DNA of 64,000 nucleotides from Melampsora larici-populina 98AG31. Lineage: Eukaryota; Basidiomycota; Pucciniomycetes; Pucciniales; Melampsoraceae. The position numbers and the translations under genes were made by a program. Shown here in pieces: positions 52,676-63,689 of this stretch. Position 1 is the stretch's first letter; each line of letters opens with the position of its first letter. The notes under the pieces were generated by a model, which was not told the DNA's origin, made no database searches, and worked only from the letters and a program-made list of their open reading frames with translations. The stretch is taken from contig NW_006768834.1 of the NCBI RefSeq assembly GCF_000204055.1, positions 223,739 to 287,738 on the forward strand, read 5' to 3'.

Positions 52676-53536
52676 CTAGATGTTGAAGCAAAGATATGTA
52701 GATTTTGAGTTTAATGTAATTCTTGCTATGAGTAAAAAATTAATGATAAAAAATGATATATGGAAAGCCCTGATAAAAAAAACCCGGCCCTGAGCTTGAA
52801 TCCAACCAACTGACAACTGTTTCACGACTCAGCTCAGCAAAACTACAATAAAAGAAAAAAAATAAAACAACAACACTACAATTCTTCAAGATCAACCACT
52901 ACAAACGATGATCTAAACTACGATAAAGGTTTGTTTTATTATCTATCTTTCTTTTTCTTTCAATGAGATAAAAAAAATCCTAACAAACTTGATTTTAATC
53001 GGACACACTAACTAACGATGATATTCTGATTCTTTGATGGAACACTCTAAAAAAAACCTTATACGATGTCAAGAACACTTGAACACACGATTAAAACACT
53101 TAGACACGGACACGAAGCCGATAACAACAATCAGAACACTTTAACAACTAACACTAGAACACTCTTTGATCCACACTAATACGCGAATCACACGAAAAGA
53201 ACACTTGATGATCCCTTGGATGGATCACAAAAAAAGAAAAACGATACCACAGATTCCTACACAAACGAGACAAAAAAAACAAACTCATAGATAACTTCTC
53301 TCGATCCCTCCCTCCTGCTTTCTCAATTTTCATCTCGATCTCCGATCGGACTTTTCTTCTCTTCAAATCACAAAAGGTAAGGTTTTTAAATTGTCTTTTC
53401 ATTGATCTCCGCTATCTCATTCTTCACTATCCTCAATTTCAATCTTGAGTTCTATTTAAGTAAGTTTGTTTTTCATTTCTTATAATTTCTTATTATTCAT
53501 TCTCTCGTTCATTCTTCAATACTAACTTAATCTTCT

Positions 53537-53875
53537 TTCTGTTTTTAATTCACTTCAACTGTAGGTTCAAATCTCAACCAATTCACACTCGATCTTAATT
53601 AGGTTTTCAGCTATTTCAACTTCAGACCTCAAGATCAAACTCCAATCCTGTTTCAATTTCGATTCTGGTGTTGGATGTTGGTATGTAGTTTGCTTTAATT
53701 TTCTATCTTTCTGTTTTTATTCACTTCAACTGTAGGTTCAATCTCAACCAATTCACACTCGATCTTAATTAGGTTTCAGCTATTTCAACTTCAGACCTCA
53801 AGATCAAACTCCAATCCTGTTTCAATTTCGATTCTGGTGTTCGATGTTGGTATGTAGTTTGCTTTCCTCTTCTAT
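53537..53875. repeat. 171-bp tandem repeat, two copies
   Basis: Units starting near 53537 and 53708 share CACTTCAACTGTAGGTTCAA through TTGGTATGTAGTTTGCTT with few changes. More diverged modules with TTTCGATT followed by GTAAGTAAG continue to about 54.62 kb. Confidence 0.75.
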
Positions 53876-55294
53876 CTTCTCCACTTTCTCACTGTACTAA
53901 CTCTCTATGTTCTTTTCTTAACCATTCTTCTTTAGATCTTGACTTCATCAATCTCGATATTGACTGTTCATTCAATAATGTCCCTTCATTCCATTTTCGA
54001 TTTTGGGGTCTTCATGTAAGTAAGGTTATATTTCAATTTTCTTATCTTTGTTCATACTTTAATCTTTCAAATTTCGATTCTGGCTCTTGATGTGTAAGTA
54101 AGTTTCATTCCCTCTTTTGTTTGTTCTTATTTACTAATCTCATCTTCTTTCTTCTTTGATTCCTTTCATTTTTAGATTCAATTTTAATCGGTCCGATAGA
54201 TTTAAATTTCGATCCCATCCCCTTATCACCTCACACTTCTTCCTACCATCCTCTATCCCATCTCACTTTCGATTCCGACTGTTCATTTCAATTTAAATCA
54301 AACACTCAAGACCTCAAATCACTTAATTTCGATTTTAATCATTATGTAAGTAAGTTATCATTCTATCTCCTTCTGAGCTTTGGTTCTTGTTCAGTACTGA
54401 CTTAATCTCCTTCCTTCTTTTGACTTCAAACCCCAAAAACAAATTTATTTATTTTATCAATTCAATTCTTCCCTTTCAACTTCAACCTTTATTCTTGAAT
54501 TCAATTTCGATCTCCACCTTCATCTCTCAATCAGGTTTAGATATTAGGACCCCAAAATCGAACCACTTATCAAGTATATCATTTTGATCTTGGCCTATGA
54601 TCAACTTCATGATATCCAAGTAAGTTTCCTATTCAGTCTCTGCTCTCCTACACACTACTGACTACTTCTATTGTTTCTTTATTTATTTAGAATTTGATTG
54701 TTTTTTGATTCTTGTTTGTATAGCTTACTCAATATTCATCAAGTTCTCATCTAGTATCAAGTTAGGACCTCAAAATAGAAGTTTAAATTCAATTGGAATT
54801 TTGATCATGATCTTTAATTCAGGTATGTAATTAAAATCAATTTGTTATCTTATTTGATTCCTTCTTCTGAATCATACTGACACTTTGAAATGTTCAATCT
54901 TGGCACATGTTTTCTTGTAGATCAACTGTTTGGTCTTGCTTGATTTTATATGTAAGTGTTTTTTTTCTTTCTTCATTCCTGCATCACATCAATGTTGATA
55001 ATTTTCGACTCTGACCCCTTTTCTAAGGTTTGTATTTCATTTGATGTTTTGAATTTATTCTTTTAATTTACTTTTGTATGTATTTGAGTCCCTTGATAAT
55101 GAAGTATAGAGAAATGCATAATGAAAATAATATGAATTGTTATGAGGATTTCAAATTTTGCTCCAGTCCCTTGTGCCTTGTAAGAGTTGAAGAAAGTCAT
55201 CTATGTATCTTTTCTTTCACTTTGATGAGTTGATCTACAATGTAATAAAAGAATGATATGAGATTAAGACACAATCCTAGGAATTGCTTTCCAC

Positions 55295-55664
55295 ACCGGC
55301 GTCCGAGAACTAATGATAAAGCCCATTAAGACCAAAGTCAACACGCCCATCCACACCTACGTTGACGCAAATTGGGGAGGTGAAGGAGTGAGGTCATCGC
55401 ATGGATACATCACTTATTGTCTTGATTGTCCCATATCATGGACATCAAAGAGACAAACATGTGTCGCTTCTTCAATTTGTCACGCTGAATATATGGCACT
55501 CGGTACGGCGTGCAGGGATGCGGTATGGTTACGCAATCTAATTGAAGATATCACTGGCAAAGGGAACGTCGTTAACATGCATCATGACAACACTTCGGCA
55601 ATTCACGTCGCAAGTGATAACTCTTCAAACAAAAGAACGAGACATACTGATAGGGGGTTTTATT
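55295..55664 (+). pseudogene. Copia RNase H, 3' truncated
   Basis: After the insertion the Copia frame resumes: VRELMIKPIKTK, HTYVDANWGGEG, RSSHGYITYCLDCPISWTSK, QTCVASSICHAEYMALGTAC, and KRTRHTDRGFYYI. RNase H acidic residues D, E (HAEYMAL) and D are visible. Family sequences would continue for 50 or more residues; instead unrelated DNA follows, where the DIRS element abuts. Confidence 0.8.
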
Positions 55665-55739
55665 ACATCATCCATGTCTTCTCTTCCTTCCAAGGAAGAA
55701 GGCGGAGAGAGGGAGGCGTAAGTCCTAGATGACCGGATC

Positions 55740-56141
55740 TGGGCTTACTGGACTATCTCTAGGAAGATAGTTGCGGTAGCCATCCTTGCTCTTGAAAGAT
55801 CAAGAGTGAGGATGGCGAGCTTTGGGAGAAACCTAGAGCTCCCTCTCAACACAGTGTGAACTCAGGAAGAGCTCACGAAGTGCGTCAGAGGAAGAAGTCA
55901 CTATGGTACGGGCAAGAGACCCTTCGAACCCACTCACAGGGAGTGAAGGCTTGAAGAGCCGAGGCCCTGCGAAGGGGCTCGAAACCCGTACTCGTAGAGG
56001 CAAACTTCCCTGGGGGAGTGGTTTCAATTCGCTCAAAGCTCAGACGGTCCACGCTGCATGCTGAGCCAACCGGAAATTGGGTGTATTACCATAGGCAGTC
56101 AAGGGGTATGTACAACATTAACAAGACTACTGCAGTGAATC
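55740..56141 (-). other. Structured tail of the DIRS element
   Basis: No gene. GC-richer than its surroundings and full of short inverted repeats, for example GCCATCCTTGCTCTTG paired with CAAGAGTGAGGATGGC (55779-55816) and ACTATCT/AGATAGT just before. Could be the terminal or internal complementary region typical of DIRS elements. Confidence 0.4.
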
Positions 56142-56941
56142 CTAGCGACGCAACCGTTGAACCAATTTACTAGTCTCAATAAAAGTTTTTCGGGAGTAGC
56201 GCCGTACGTACAATCTGTAGGCTGACGATTTCCAGCGGCCAGCGCGTTTCAGCAAACGGAGTGAGCAACCCAAATTAGCCCGAAGCGACGCGCCACCTAT
56301 GCGTAGGCTGTGGCCAGACCATACCCGTGACGGCGGTTGGTGATGACGAAGTATGGCCAGCACTGAGGAGCGTCTCATTGGTTCGGTGGAGAGGATACCG
56401 CGAAATAGGGGGTCATCAGCGCCACCGGATGACGCCGCTAAGAAGCAACACAGCGCTTTTATCGGGTCCAAGCAGTTAGGCTGCCGATTTAAGCGTAAGA
56501 GTTGCATTTCCCCTGGCGCCGAAGTTTTCGCCATCCTGACTCTTATTGTTGCAGATGAGAAGTCCTCCGCGAAAGACACATCACAGCGTCTGATGAAAAT
56601 TGTTGGGTGGTCGTTATGTAAAGTAAGTTCGCCGAGCCTCGCCAATCCCCAAAAGCCGACAAGTAGTATTGCTCGCAAAGTGGTGTTAGGTAGGGTGTTG
56701 CCTGATAGTTTCCGCATGAGGTATTCAAGATCCATCAAGGTCAACCCATCGCGTCGTCTTCTGGATGGGACCAAGTCGCAAACTTTGGTGGCCTTCAACA
56801 GGATCCGTAATCGATCTGGATTCAATTCAGGAAATTGCACGTCATGAAGGCAATGCCACATCCTGAGGCCTGTTAGGTAACGTTTTATTGTCTCGCTGAT
56901 AACGGAGGCGGAATTAGAATGATCGCTGCACCACACACTCA
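56142..56941 (-). CDS. Tyrosine recombinase, catalytic part (DIRS)
   Basis: The 3' segment of a split gene. Together with 60131-59930 it makes a 333-codon frame with no stop once the Helitron is subtracted. Catalytic features, numbered from the Met codon formed across the break: Arg102 in ARLGEL, H211-x-x-R214 (GHSLRIGG), R236-W237, and a candidate nucleophile Tyr245 or Tyr249 (LYVRRY). Such enzymes integrate circular DIRS DNA without target duplication. The catalytic residues are intact, so the gene was coding until the Helitron arrived. Confidence 0.85.
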
Positions 56942-57675
56942 TTCAAGTTAAAGGGAAACCGTGTTCGCCGGCAAAACCTGATTTAACTCCGAATCACTAC
57001 TACTGATTTCCAGGTTTACACGTTCACCGGTTTAATCTGTTTTCCACGCGCCTCACCACAAGTTTGTTCCTCACTCCTGTCATCAAATCAATGATTCTAT
57101 ACCCTGAAACCAAGTAGTTATCTAACTATCCATTTGACCAAATCCATCAAACCGTTCAACAGAACAAATCAATTTCAACTTTGAACTCAAGCTTCAATGA
57201 ACTTCATTCAATCTCATTCGACTTGACAAAACAGCAAAACCAACTTAAAATCAAATCTGATACTCTTCTTGAACAACTCAACTATCGTCAAATCTTACTA
57301 AACCATTTCACAGATATCTCAGTTATTCAATTATAATTATAGTTTACAAACTGTTGATCAGATACGGTCAATTCAATCGATCCAAGATGTGTACTCAAAT
57401 TCCAATCGACATCAGGATCAGCTGCTATGTAATCGATGACATTCTTGAATTATCATCAGTTCTTTCTCAAACTAACAAAGATAACAAATCATCTAATGTA
57501 ATAAAATCACACCAAAGCTTCATTCAAGAAAATAGACCTTCAACTCTACTCAGGACAAAGCCAGTTGATCACTTTTGTCAAACCTCTCGACCTATCTCAA
57601 TTTCAAGTCGCATCTCAAGCTTTCAGATCAATTGGAATAAGCATTTGTAGTGCAGCCGATCCAAAAATATAAAAG

Positions 57676-58235
57676 ATGAATGTTTTTGATAACTTGAAAG
57701 ATGACTATCCTTCAGGCCCTCATACTCAACCAGAAAATCATGGATTCCAAAATCTGTTGACCGATTGGTTAGCGCGTGCGCAACCAGCATTCGATACAGG
57801 AGATGTGGATCTCCTGGTTGATTTGTTCGATGGCGAAGGTTACTGGCGAGATGTTGAGTGTTCTTGATCCTACTCTACATTTTCACAAAACGAACCAAGA
57901 CTGATAAAAGAAGAAGTGATTTGTATTCTTAGATCCTCATACTTGATTTTGACTTTAACTCTTTGAAGAAAGATAAAATGCAATCTTACATTAATCTTTT
58001 ACAACTCAATCTTCCTTCCCTTCAAAACTTAAGTCTCAATCGACCTGAAATGATCAAACAAGTTCAACTTTTACCTGATGTGAACGTTTTGGAGGGTTTT
58101 ATTAAATTTGAAACTAATCTTTATAGAAGATCAGAAATGATTCGTTTACGATTACCTTCTGCTTCAGATATATATCAGGAAACTGATCATCTGAAAGCTT
58201 TCACATTCTTTGTTGAGTCCTTCATGTTTAGATAG
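57676..58235 (+). pseudogene. Flavin-containing monooxygenase-like gene fragment
   Basis: An N-terminal exon from ATG 57676 ends WLARAQPAFDTGDVDLLVDL FDGEGYWRDV, then an intron-like gap, then a second block with LSLNRPEMIKQVQLLPDVNV, LEGFIKFETN and MIRLRLPSASD...LKAFTFFV. This is the N-terminal extension that precedes the FAD domain in a fungal family of FAD-dependent monooxygenases. The Rossmann glycine motif and the rest are absent. It lies inside Helitron 1 in the same orientation, which suggests capture. Confidence 0.55.
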
Positions 58236-59895
58236 TTTTCTTTCAAGGTAGATGAGACTGATTTTGCTCCATGATGACTATCAGACTCAGGTATGGGAAG
58301 TCAAAGGACATGAAGAAAAGATCAAAAACCGTCGTCCAACAGGCTCAACACATTCTTAGATTCACACCAAAACCAAATAAGAACAAAATCTAGCTAGGCT
58401 TCAAGTTATTTCTTGGTTTCTAGATCTTTGGGTTTGAAGGCTTTTCATGCTCAGTACCAACGCTTAAATCATATTTATTATCATCAATGAGAGCAAAATT
58501 ATCAATCTTATCATTTTGGTATGGATGGGGATTACCAAAATATTTTCCTGGGGCGTCCAGAACTTGATTAACTATACCAATCTTTACAATTTGTTTGATA
58601 ATTGCAGTAGGTATAGATCAAAGTCTATGTACATCACTTTGGATATTATTATCAATGACCACATCAGAAGAAGCAGGATGGTCACATTTTACATTTGAGG
58701 AAGTTTGAAATACAGAATCCAATTCCTTCCTTGAATAACAAGATCATCAAAACATATTGATTGAAACAATTCATGATCACTTAATTACAGCTGTAAAAAT
58801 TAAAACTCAAACCTCAGCCAGCAAAATGATTCACACAAGGTGTAGCAAATTTGTAAGATTTTATTCCTTTCCACTCTTGGTATTAATTATACCAGGTAAG
58901 ACTACTAACAAGCCTACTCTATCATTTCTCCCAACATGAAAAACATCCAATCATATAGAAGATCATCAAAAGCGCTTCCCTTTACCTGATCAAGAACTGT
59001 CTAACCCTGCCTTGGTTGTACAGGTCAACAAAACGTAGAGAGGGATGTAGTTCTGATTCACTTCAATATCAAAACTATGCTTTCAGTAGGGTGTTGATTA
59101 GTCTTGATTTGTACTGCCCTGGTTTTCATTCTTGGAATCAAAATGTATAAGATCTTCCATTGCTCTGCTCTTACCAGTGTGTGTTTTTAACTCCACAAAC
59201 TTCCTGATATCACGGTCCAGAACAAGTCCCTTTAATTTGTGATGTCAACACAATTGATTGGTCAAAAAGACCAGCTTTTTTCTTTTGTTATAGTCAATAG
59301 ACTCTAGGAATTAGGATTTGGATTACTTACGTTGAGAAGCAATAAAAAAATCTCTCAAAGACTTCTTCAACAAAGCTGCAAGTTGTACTGGATAATTATC
59401 ACCAAATTGAGTTACAAAGATCCCTCAAAGCCACTTCTTGCCCATCATCATCATCATCATCATCACAATTGCCAATCAAATGATCTTCTTCATTTAGACC
59501 AAACAAAAATTGTAGTTGACTCCAATCTAGGTTATTGTAGATTGAACAATCTTCAATTATGAAGACAATCTTTAGTTACTTGAACATAACTTTCTTTCAT
59601 GATTTAGAAAATTGCTATTGAATTCCAAAAAAGAAGAAGAAATTCCCACTTTTCATTTCTTTTTGGTATGTACACACCTGGAAATACATTCATAGTACAT
59701 TGAACAAAATTCAAATGTTTCATATCTTCTTTGGATTTGTTAATCATTATAATTTCCAAAGAATCTCTAACATGCAAAGTAATCACACAGCTATTACTTT
59801 CAAGGGCTGATAGATCAATCATAAAAACTGACAATGTATGGCACATGTGTAGCTTGTTACCATGCACTGAAGATCAGTGTCTAAGTGGTAGAGAG
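58236..59895. other. Helitron 1 interior, no supported gene
   Basis: AT-rich. A CAT trinucleotide run near 59442. A minus-strand 87-codon frame (59867-59604) with VRDSLEIIMIN and NVFPGVYIPKR looks protein-like and might be another captured exon, unidentified. Confidence 0.4.
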
Positions 59896-59929
59896 AGAGC
59901 TGTGCGGCGCCCGCCGCTGAGAGGGCTAG
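59896..59929 (+). other. Helitron 1 3' terminus
   Basis: Stem GCGGC/GCCGC (59904-59917) followed after eight bases by CTAG (59926-59929) and host T. Confidence 0.85.
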
Positions 59930-60131
59930 TAAACTTGTATATGTTGTCCGACTTGGCAGGAAAGGGGAAAGTCGAATCGCCCATGAACAAGAAGTACTTG
60001 TTCACGGCTGCTGCGTATTGGCGAATCGTCGAAGCTGCCCACCTGTGGCTGAGCATCAATTCTCCCGTTTCGTCTAGCGGCCGAGTCAAATTCAAGCTTG
60101 ATTTACGTAGGGTGAGTTGAGCTGAAGACAT
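59930..60131 (-). CDS. Tyrosine recombinase, N-terminal part (DIRS)
   Basis: From ATG 60131: SAM-like DNA-binding N-terminus (LSHRWAASTIRQYAAAVNKY, FLFMGDSTFPFPAKSDNIYK) up to the Helitron insertion point. 67 codons plus one base; the next two bases of the split codon are at 56941-56940. The residues read beyond (SPLSGGRRTALSLP) are Helitron-encoded. Confidence 0.8.
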
Positions 60132-60207
60132 GGTACGTTGATGGTTGGATGAGATGTGTAGAAAACTTGGGACAATAGAGGTTTCAGGTCTTCAGGGATG
60201 GGGACTG

Positions 60208-61865
60208 TCACCAGATTACTCTGTCCTTTTGAAGGGCGGAGGCCTCGTTGTATGCAGAGGTTACCCTTACCAAGTTTATATCGCAATCTAGCTGGACTAG
60301 CAAGTCCTGAACGACTCGCCATTCCCTATTGACCCAAAAGTCACGAGACTTTCTGTTTCGAGCTGCACCCTCAGTTGTGGTGTTATCAGTCAGGCAAGAG
60401 AAACGGAAACTGGCCAGGCCAGTCTCTAGTCGCAATTCTTTCAGCATCAAGATACCGAGTCGCACCGCTACCGTCTCTGCCCAGGCGATCGTCCTTTGCG
60501 GACGGTTTGAAGGCGCATCCCATCCTGGAATCCACTTAAACTGCGACCAGGCCTTCCCAATTATGACACCAATACCGAAATTGGTTGAGGCGTTGCCAAC
60601 CCATCCCACGTTCTTTATGATGTGGTCGGGCACTATTTTTGTTGGGTTCAAGTTTTCCAGGTATATTTTCCAATAAACTACGTCCTCTCGCACGTCTTCT
60701 GGGATCGTTCTTCTTCCAGGAGACCTCCAGGCTGCCACAAAGCTAAATCCTTCTACGAGGTAGCATTTGAGTTGAGGTAGGATCAAGGTTAGATGACTCA
60801 GCTTTCCGTTAAATCTCTGCATCTCTTTCTTTGTTATCGTCGTCTTTGACAGAAAGTGATCTATTTCCGCTCGACGTTTTATCAATTTCTTGTCGGGTAG
60901 TCGGACTGTCTTCAACACACAATTCCATATAAATCCAATAAACTTTTGCTCTTCTCCAAACTCGGAGTATTTTGTTACATTGGTCTTTACCCCTAACGCC
61001 TCACTAGCCCTCACTATCTCAACCATGGTTGTCTTATCTGATTTTAATTTGATTAGCAAGTTATCATCCACCCACCTGAAGGCTTCGAGTAACTTAAAGG
61101 CTGCCTTCATTAGCTCTTTCCAACCGTCTGCAGGACCACCGAAAGAGCCGCATCCGGCTACGCCACCAAATGCAATCATCAAGTCTATAAACACCCTGTT
61201 TTCGAAGTCCATTATTGCTAAATAAGGCCATTGAGAAGGGTGCGTTGGGATTTGTCTGTACGCCCCTTCCCAATCAAATATCCCCATGAGCACGTCTTCT
61301 TTCAGCCGCCTAATAAACAATGCTACCAGTTTGAAGTCATCCCAAGTTGTTTCAAACTCTTCTTTATTTACGAAAGAGTTTACTGACGGAATGTCTGTGT
61401 TAAATCGGGGGTAAGACATATCGTGTATAGGAGAAAGGTGCCATCACCATTCTCAACTGCCCCTAGCGGATTCGTCCTAAAGAATCCTAACTTTTTGTTT
61501 ACTTCTTCTTTTGTAAAGGGACCGCACATCCTGCCGGCTGTCACTTCTTTTTGAATATTGTCTTCAATTTTCTTTCTTGCGTTTTGTGCCAAGTTATGGT
61601 TTGGTGGGCAATAGAAGTCCCAATTGTTCATGTTATGTTTTGGAATACCTTGGTGAAAGCCTTCTTTGAAGCCTTCTAACAAGTCACCGTACTTTCCTAT
61701 CAACCCGAATTTCCTAAGCTCTCTATCCCAGACTTCGATGTTCATGTTACATTTTACTGGTGTAGGCCATTGCGATTCATAGCTATAACAACGCTTATTT
61801 ATCGGCAACTCAATTTGTAATGTGGTACTATAACAAAAGAATCCAAATTTCATTTCAATGACCAA
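60208..61865 (-). pseudogene. DIRS reverse transcriptase-RNase H
   Basis: Two overlapping frames (61865-61380 and 61419-60208) are joined by a single-base shift near 61.43 kb: the first ends GAVENGDGTF, the second starts MSYPRFNTDIPSVNSF. RT core: GIFDWEGAYRQIPTHPSQWP, AFGGVAGCGSFGGPADGW, and RWVDDN with catalytic Asp118-Asp119 of the second frame. RNase H-like region: TNFGIGVIIGKAWSQFKW and TIAWAETVAVR. The C-terminus shifts again near 60.23 kb (the overlapping frame gives SNLVTVPIPEDLKPLLSQ). Confidence 0.78.
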
Positions 61866-61975
61866 TTTAAATTTAATGAATCATAAGGAATTACAAAACT
61901 TGCACAAAATCTATGGACGAACTCATCTACAACAATAAGGACCGTAAGAAAAAAGAAACAAATGATGTATTTTGC

Positions 61976-63279
61976 TCACGGTTGCTTCTCTTTTGAAGTT
62001 GACTGTCTCGGTTCTTCATCTCTATAAACCTGAGATCTGTCAACTTGTTTACCCTTATTCAATGGTGCAAATTTCTCTTGTGTATCGTTTCTCTGATATG
62101 GTGTGGGCGATTTTTCTCTGTTGAAATTTCTACCTCTATTATTTCTCCGATTATTTTGAAAGTTTTGCTGATAGTTGTCATTTTTCCTAAACGAATCTCT
62201 TCTTTGTACTTGAGGGAATGATTCTCCTCTTTGGAATTGTGGCGGTTTAAGAAAGTTGTTACCAGCGTAAGAGGAAGTTGAATAACTATTATTATTTCTA
62301 TAGCTTCCTTCGTTTTCATCTACTACGTTCTCTACAGAATCATGATTTATTCCTTCTGGATATTGTCTTCCCGTTATTGGGTTAAATCTTTCTTGTATGT
62401 TGCCTTTCGCGTATGCTACGAGATAAATCGTTAGCAAATCTATACGAATTTCTGACAAAGGATTATTTTAAAGGCCTTACAATTATCCAAAAGAATAATT
62501 CTACCATCTCGTAACAAATCTGTTCGGGCCTTCGCTTCTTCTAGGAAGGAACCTCTTTGTATTTTCGGATCACCCAGCGCTCCATCCACTCTGTTGCACA
62601 TAACATCCGTTCCAACTAAAATATCGTATCTGAACGCCGTCATCCAACTGTGCCTTAACGCAAGATCTTCAACGTAATCGAAGTGCTTCTCTAAACTGTA
62701 AGGTGATGTATATTAATCAGTCTTGCATCTTACTCGAATTGGAGACAAATTAATCATTTAATCATTCGCGAACTTTATGTGGAAGTATGTTTGCTTCAAG
62801 TACTTCAACATCAAGGACTTTGCTCTAGTCCAGTCTGCATAGGACATCCACCATTCACTTTTTGGAATTAAACCAGTTGGTTTATCCTTTTTCTTCGTAG
62901 TGTTACTGCCTTCTACCATGTGATCTAACTCAATCCATCTGTCGTTAAAAATGGTGAGTTTGAAGTTTAAATCTAACTTAGTTAAATGATCATTCCAATA
63001 AGTACTAAAACCTCTTAGTCCTGAAGTCGACACTTTTCCGCTATTCTTGTAGACTGTATCTATGTTATCTTTTGATGCACTTTTCGTTTTAACCTTCTCT
63101 GATTCTAATGATTTCAGGAACTTCTCTACTATCTTCGTGTTCCCCATAGCTAATGCCATTTTTGCAATATCTAAGGAAATATCATTCATAAACATTAAAG
63201 GAGAACTATCAATTTGAACAAAACTGGACAAAACTACTCTCTCAGCCATTTCACTTAGGGCACGGGTCCAAAACCTCAT
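61976..63279 (-). pseudogene. DIRS Gag-like ORF, fragmented
   Basis: Three frames in order. 63279-62758 (LDIAKMALAMGNTKIVEKFL, WWMSYADWTRAKSLMLKYLK). Then 62700-62440, whose joined reading starts LEKHFDYVEDLALRHSWMTA after a plausible intron. Then 62458-61976 (LSEIRIDLLTIYLVAYAKGN, then an Arg/Asn/Gln-rich tail RRNNRGRNFNREKSP). The last two are separated by an apparent one-base loss in an A run. A basic Asn/Arg tail is usual for nucleic-acid-binding Gag proteins. Family assignment rests on position upstream of the DIRS RT. Confidence 0.5.
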
Positions 63280-63689
63280 TTTAATACACCACTATGTCAA
63301 CAGTCAGCCTATGTGCCTCACAATCTGAAATCCAGAATCATTCATCTCGAATCAAATCCAATCAGCATCAGCATCAAGACCACAAATCAATTCATACTCT
63401 TAATTGGAATCACTCAATCATCAGAATCATAAATGATTGATTGTTCAATCAACACATTATTAGTAAGCAATTTTATATGGATGTCAGTAGGAACTTCAGA
63501 GCGACTCTTATGTTCTGAACCACAAAATCGGGTTTGAACAATCAGTCACTCATGAGCCACATCTTTGCAATTGCTGCATTGATTCATCCCGTTTATGTTT
63601 GTTTATGTTTGTTTACTTATTCATTTGTTTTAGATCGTTCCAAGGACTCAGATTCAGCTGTTGTCACAATTCCAGCAAATTCATCTTTA
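63280..63689. other. No gene seen
   Basis: AT-rich flank of the DIRS element; no terminus defined. Confidence 0.4.

Larger units (their letters stand above)
51787..55294. mobile_element. Hairpin-ended element of unknown class, 3508 bp
   Basis: Inserted in Copia with a 5-bp TSD ACCGG (51782-51786 and 55295-55299). Deleting it restores ...TTGVRELMIKP in frame. It starts TGTAGAACTCC and carries a perfect 7-bp stem CCTACGC/GCGTAGG at 51796-51815. The right end reads TTGCTTTCCAC. No coding capacity found. The interior holds a CACTA MITE and tandem repeats. Related terminus at 9303. If the TSD is read as CCGG the ends become TG...CA, as in LTR elements. Confidence 0.7.
47288..55664 (+). mobile_element. 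Ty1/Copia retrotransposon, decayed and interrupted
   Basis: Rightward Copia order: Gag (UBN2-type), zinc-finger remnant, protease, GAG-pre-integrase, integrase, RT, RNase H. Broken by several stops and frameshifts, an insertion in gag (about 47.8-48.47 kb), a 3508-bp insertion at 51787, and loss of the tail at about 55.66 kb where the DIRS element begins. LTRs not found. Confidence 0.88.
56942..59929 (+). mobile_element. Helitron 1, non-autonomous, with captured gene exons
   Basis: 2988 bp. Inserted between A (56941) and T (59930) with no target duplication. Starts TTCAAGTTAAAGGG. Ends with hairpin GTGCGGCGCCCGCCGCT, eight bases, CTAG. Removing it restores the tyrosine recombinase frame exactly. 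No Rep/helicase frame, so it depends on another element. Carries flavin monooxygenase-like exons in its own orientation. Confidence 0.9.
55665..63279 (-). mobile_element. DIRS-type tyrosine-recombinase retrotransposon, decayed
   Basis: Leftward order: Gag-like frames (63279-61976), RT-RNase H (61865-60208), tyrosine recombinase (60131-56142, split by a Helitron), then a hairpin-rich tail. Presence of RT with a tyrosine recombinase instead of a DDE integrase defines the order. Several frameshifts. Exact ends not determined; DIRS elements leave no TSD. Confidence 0.8.

Noticed and set aside
51787..55294. Reading the hairpin-ended element as a third Helitron
   Set aside because: It has a 5-bp target duplication and the hairpin side ends TTCTACA rather than CTRR followed by T.
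59332..59562. Histidine-run ORF
   Set aside because: Caused by a CAT trinucleotide microsatellite.
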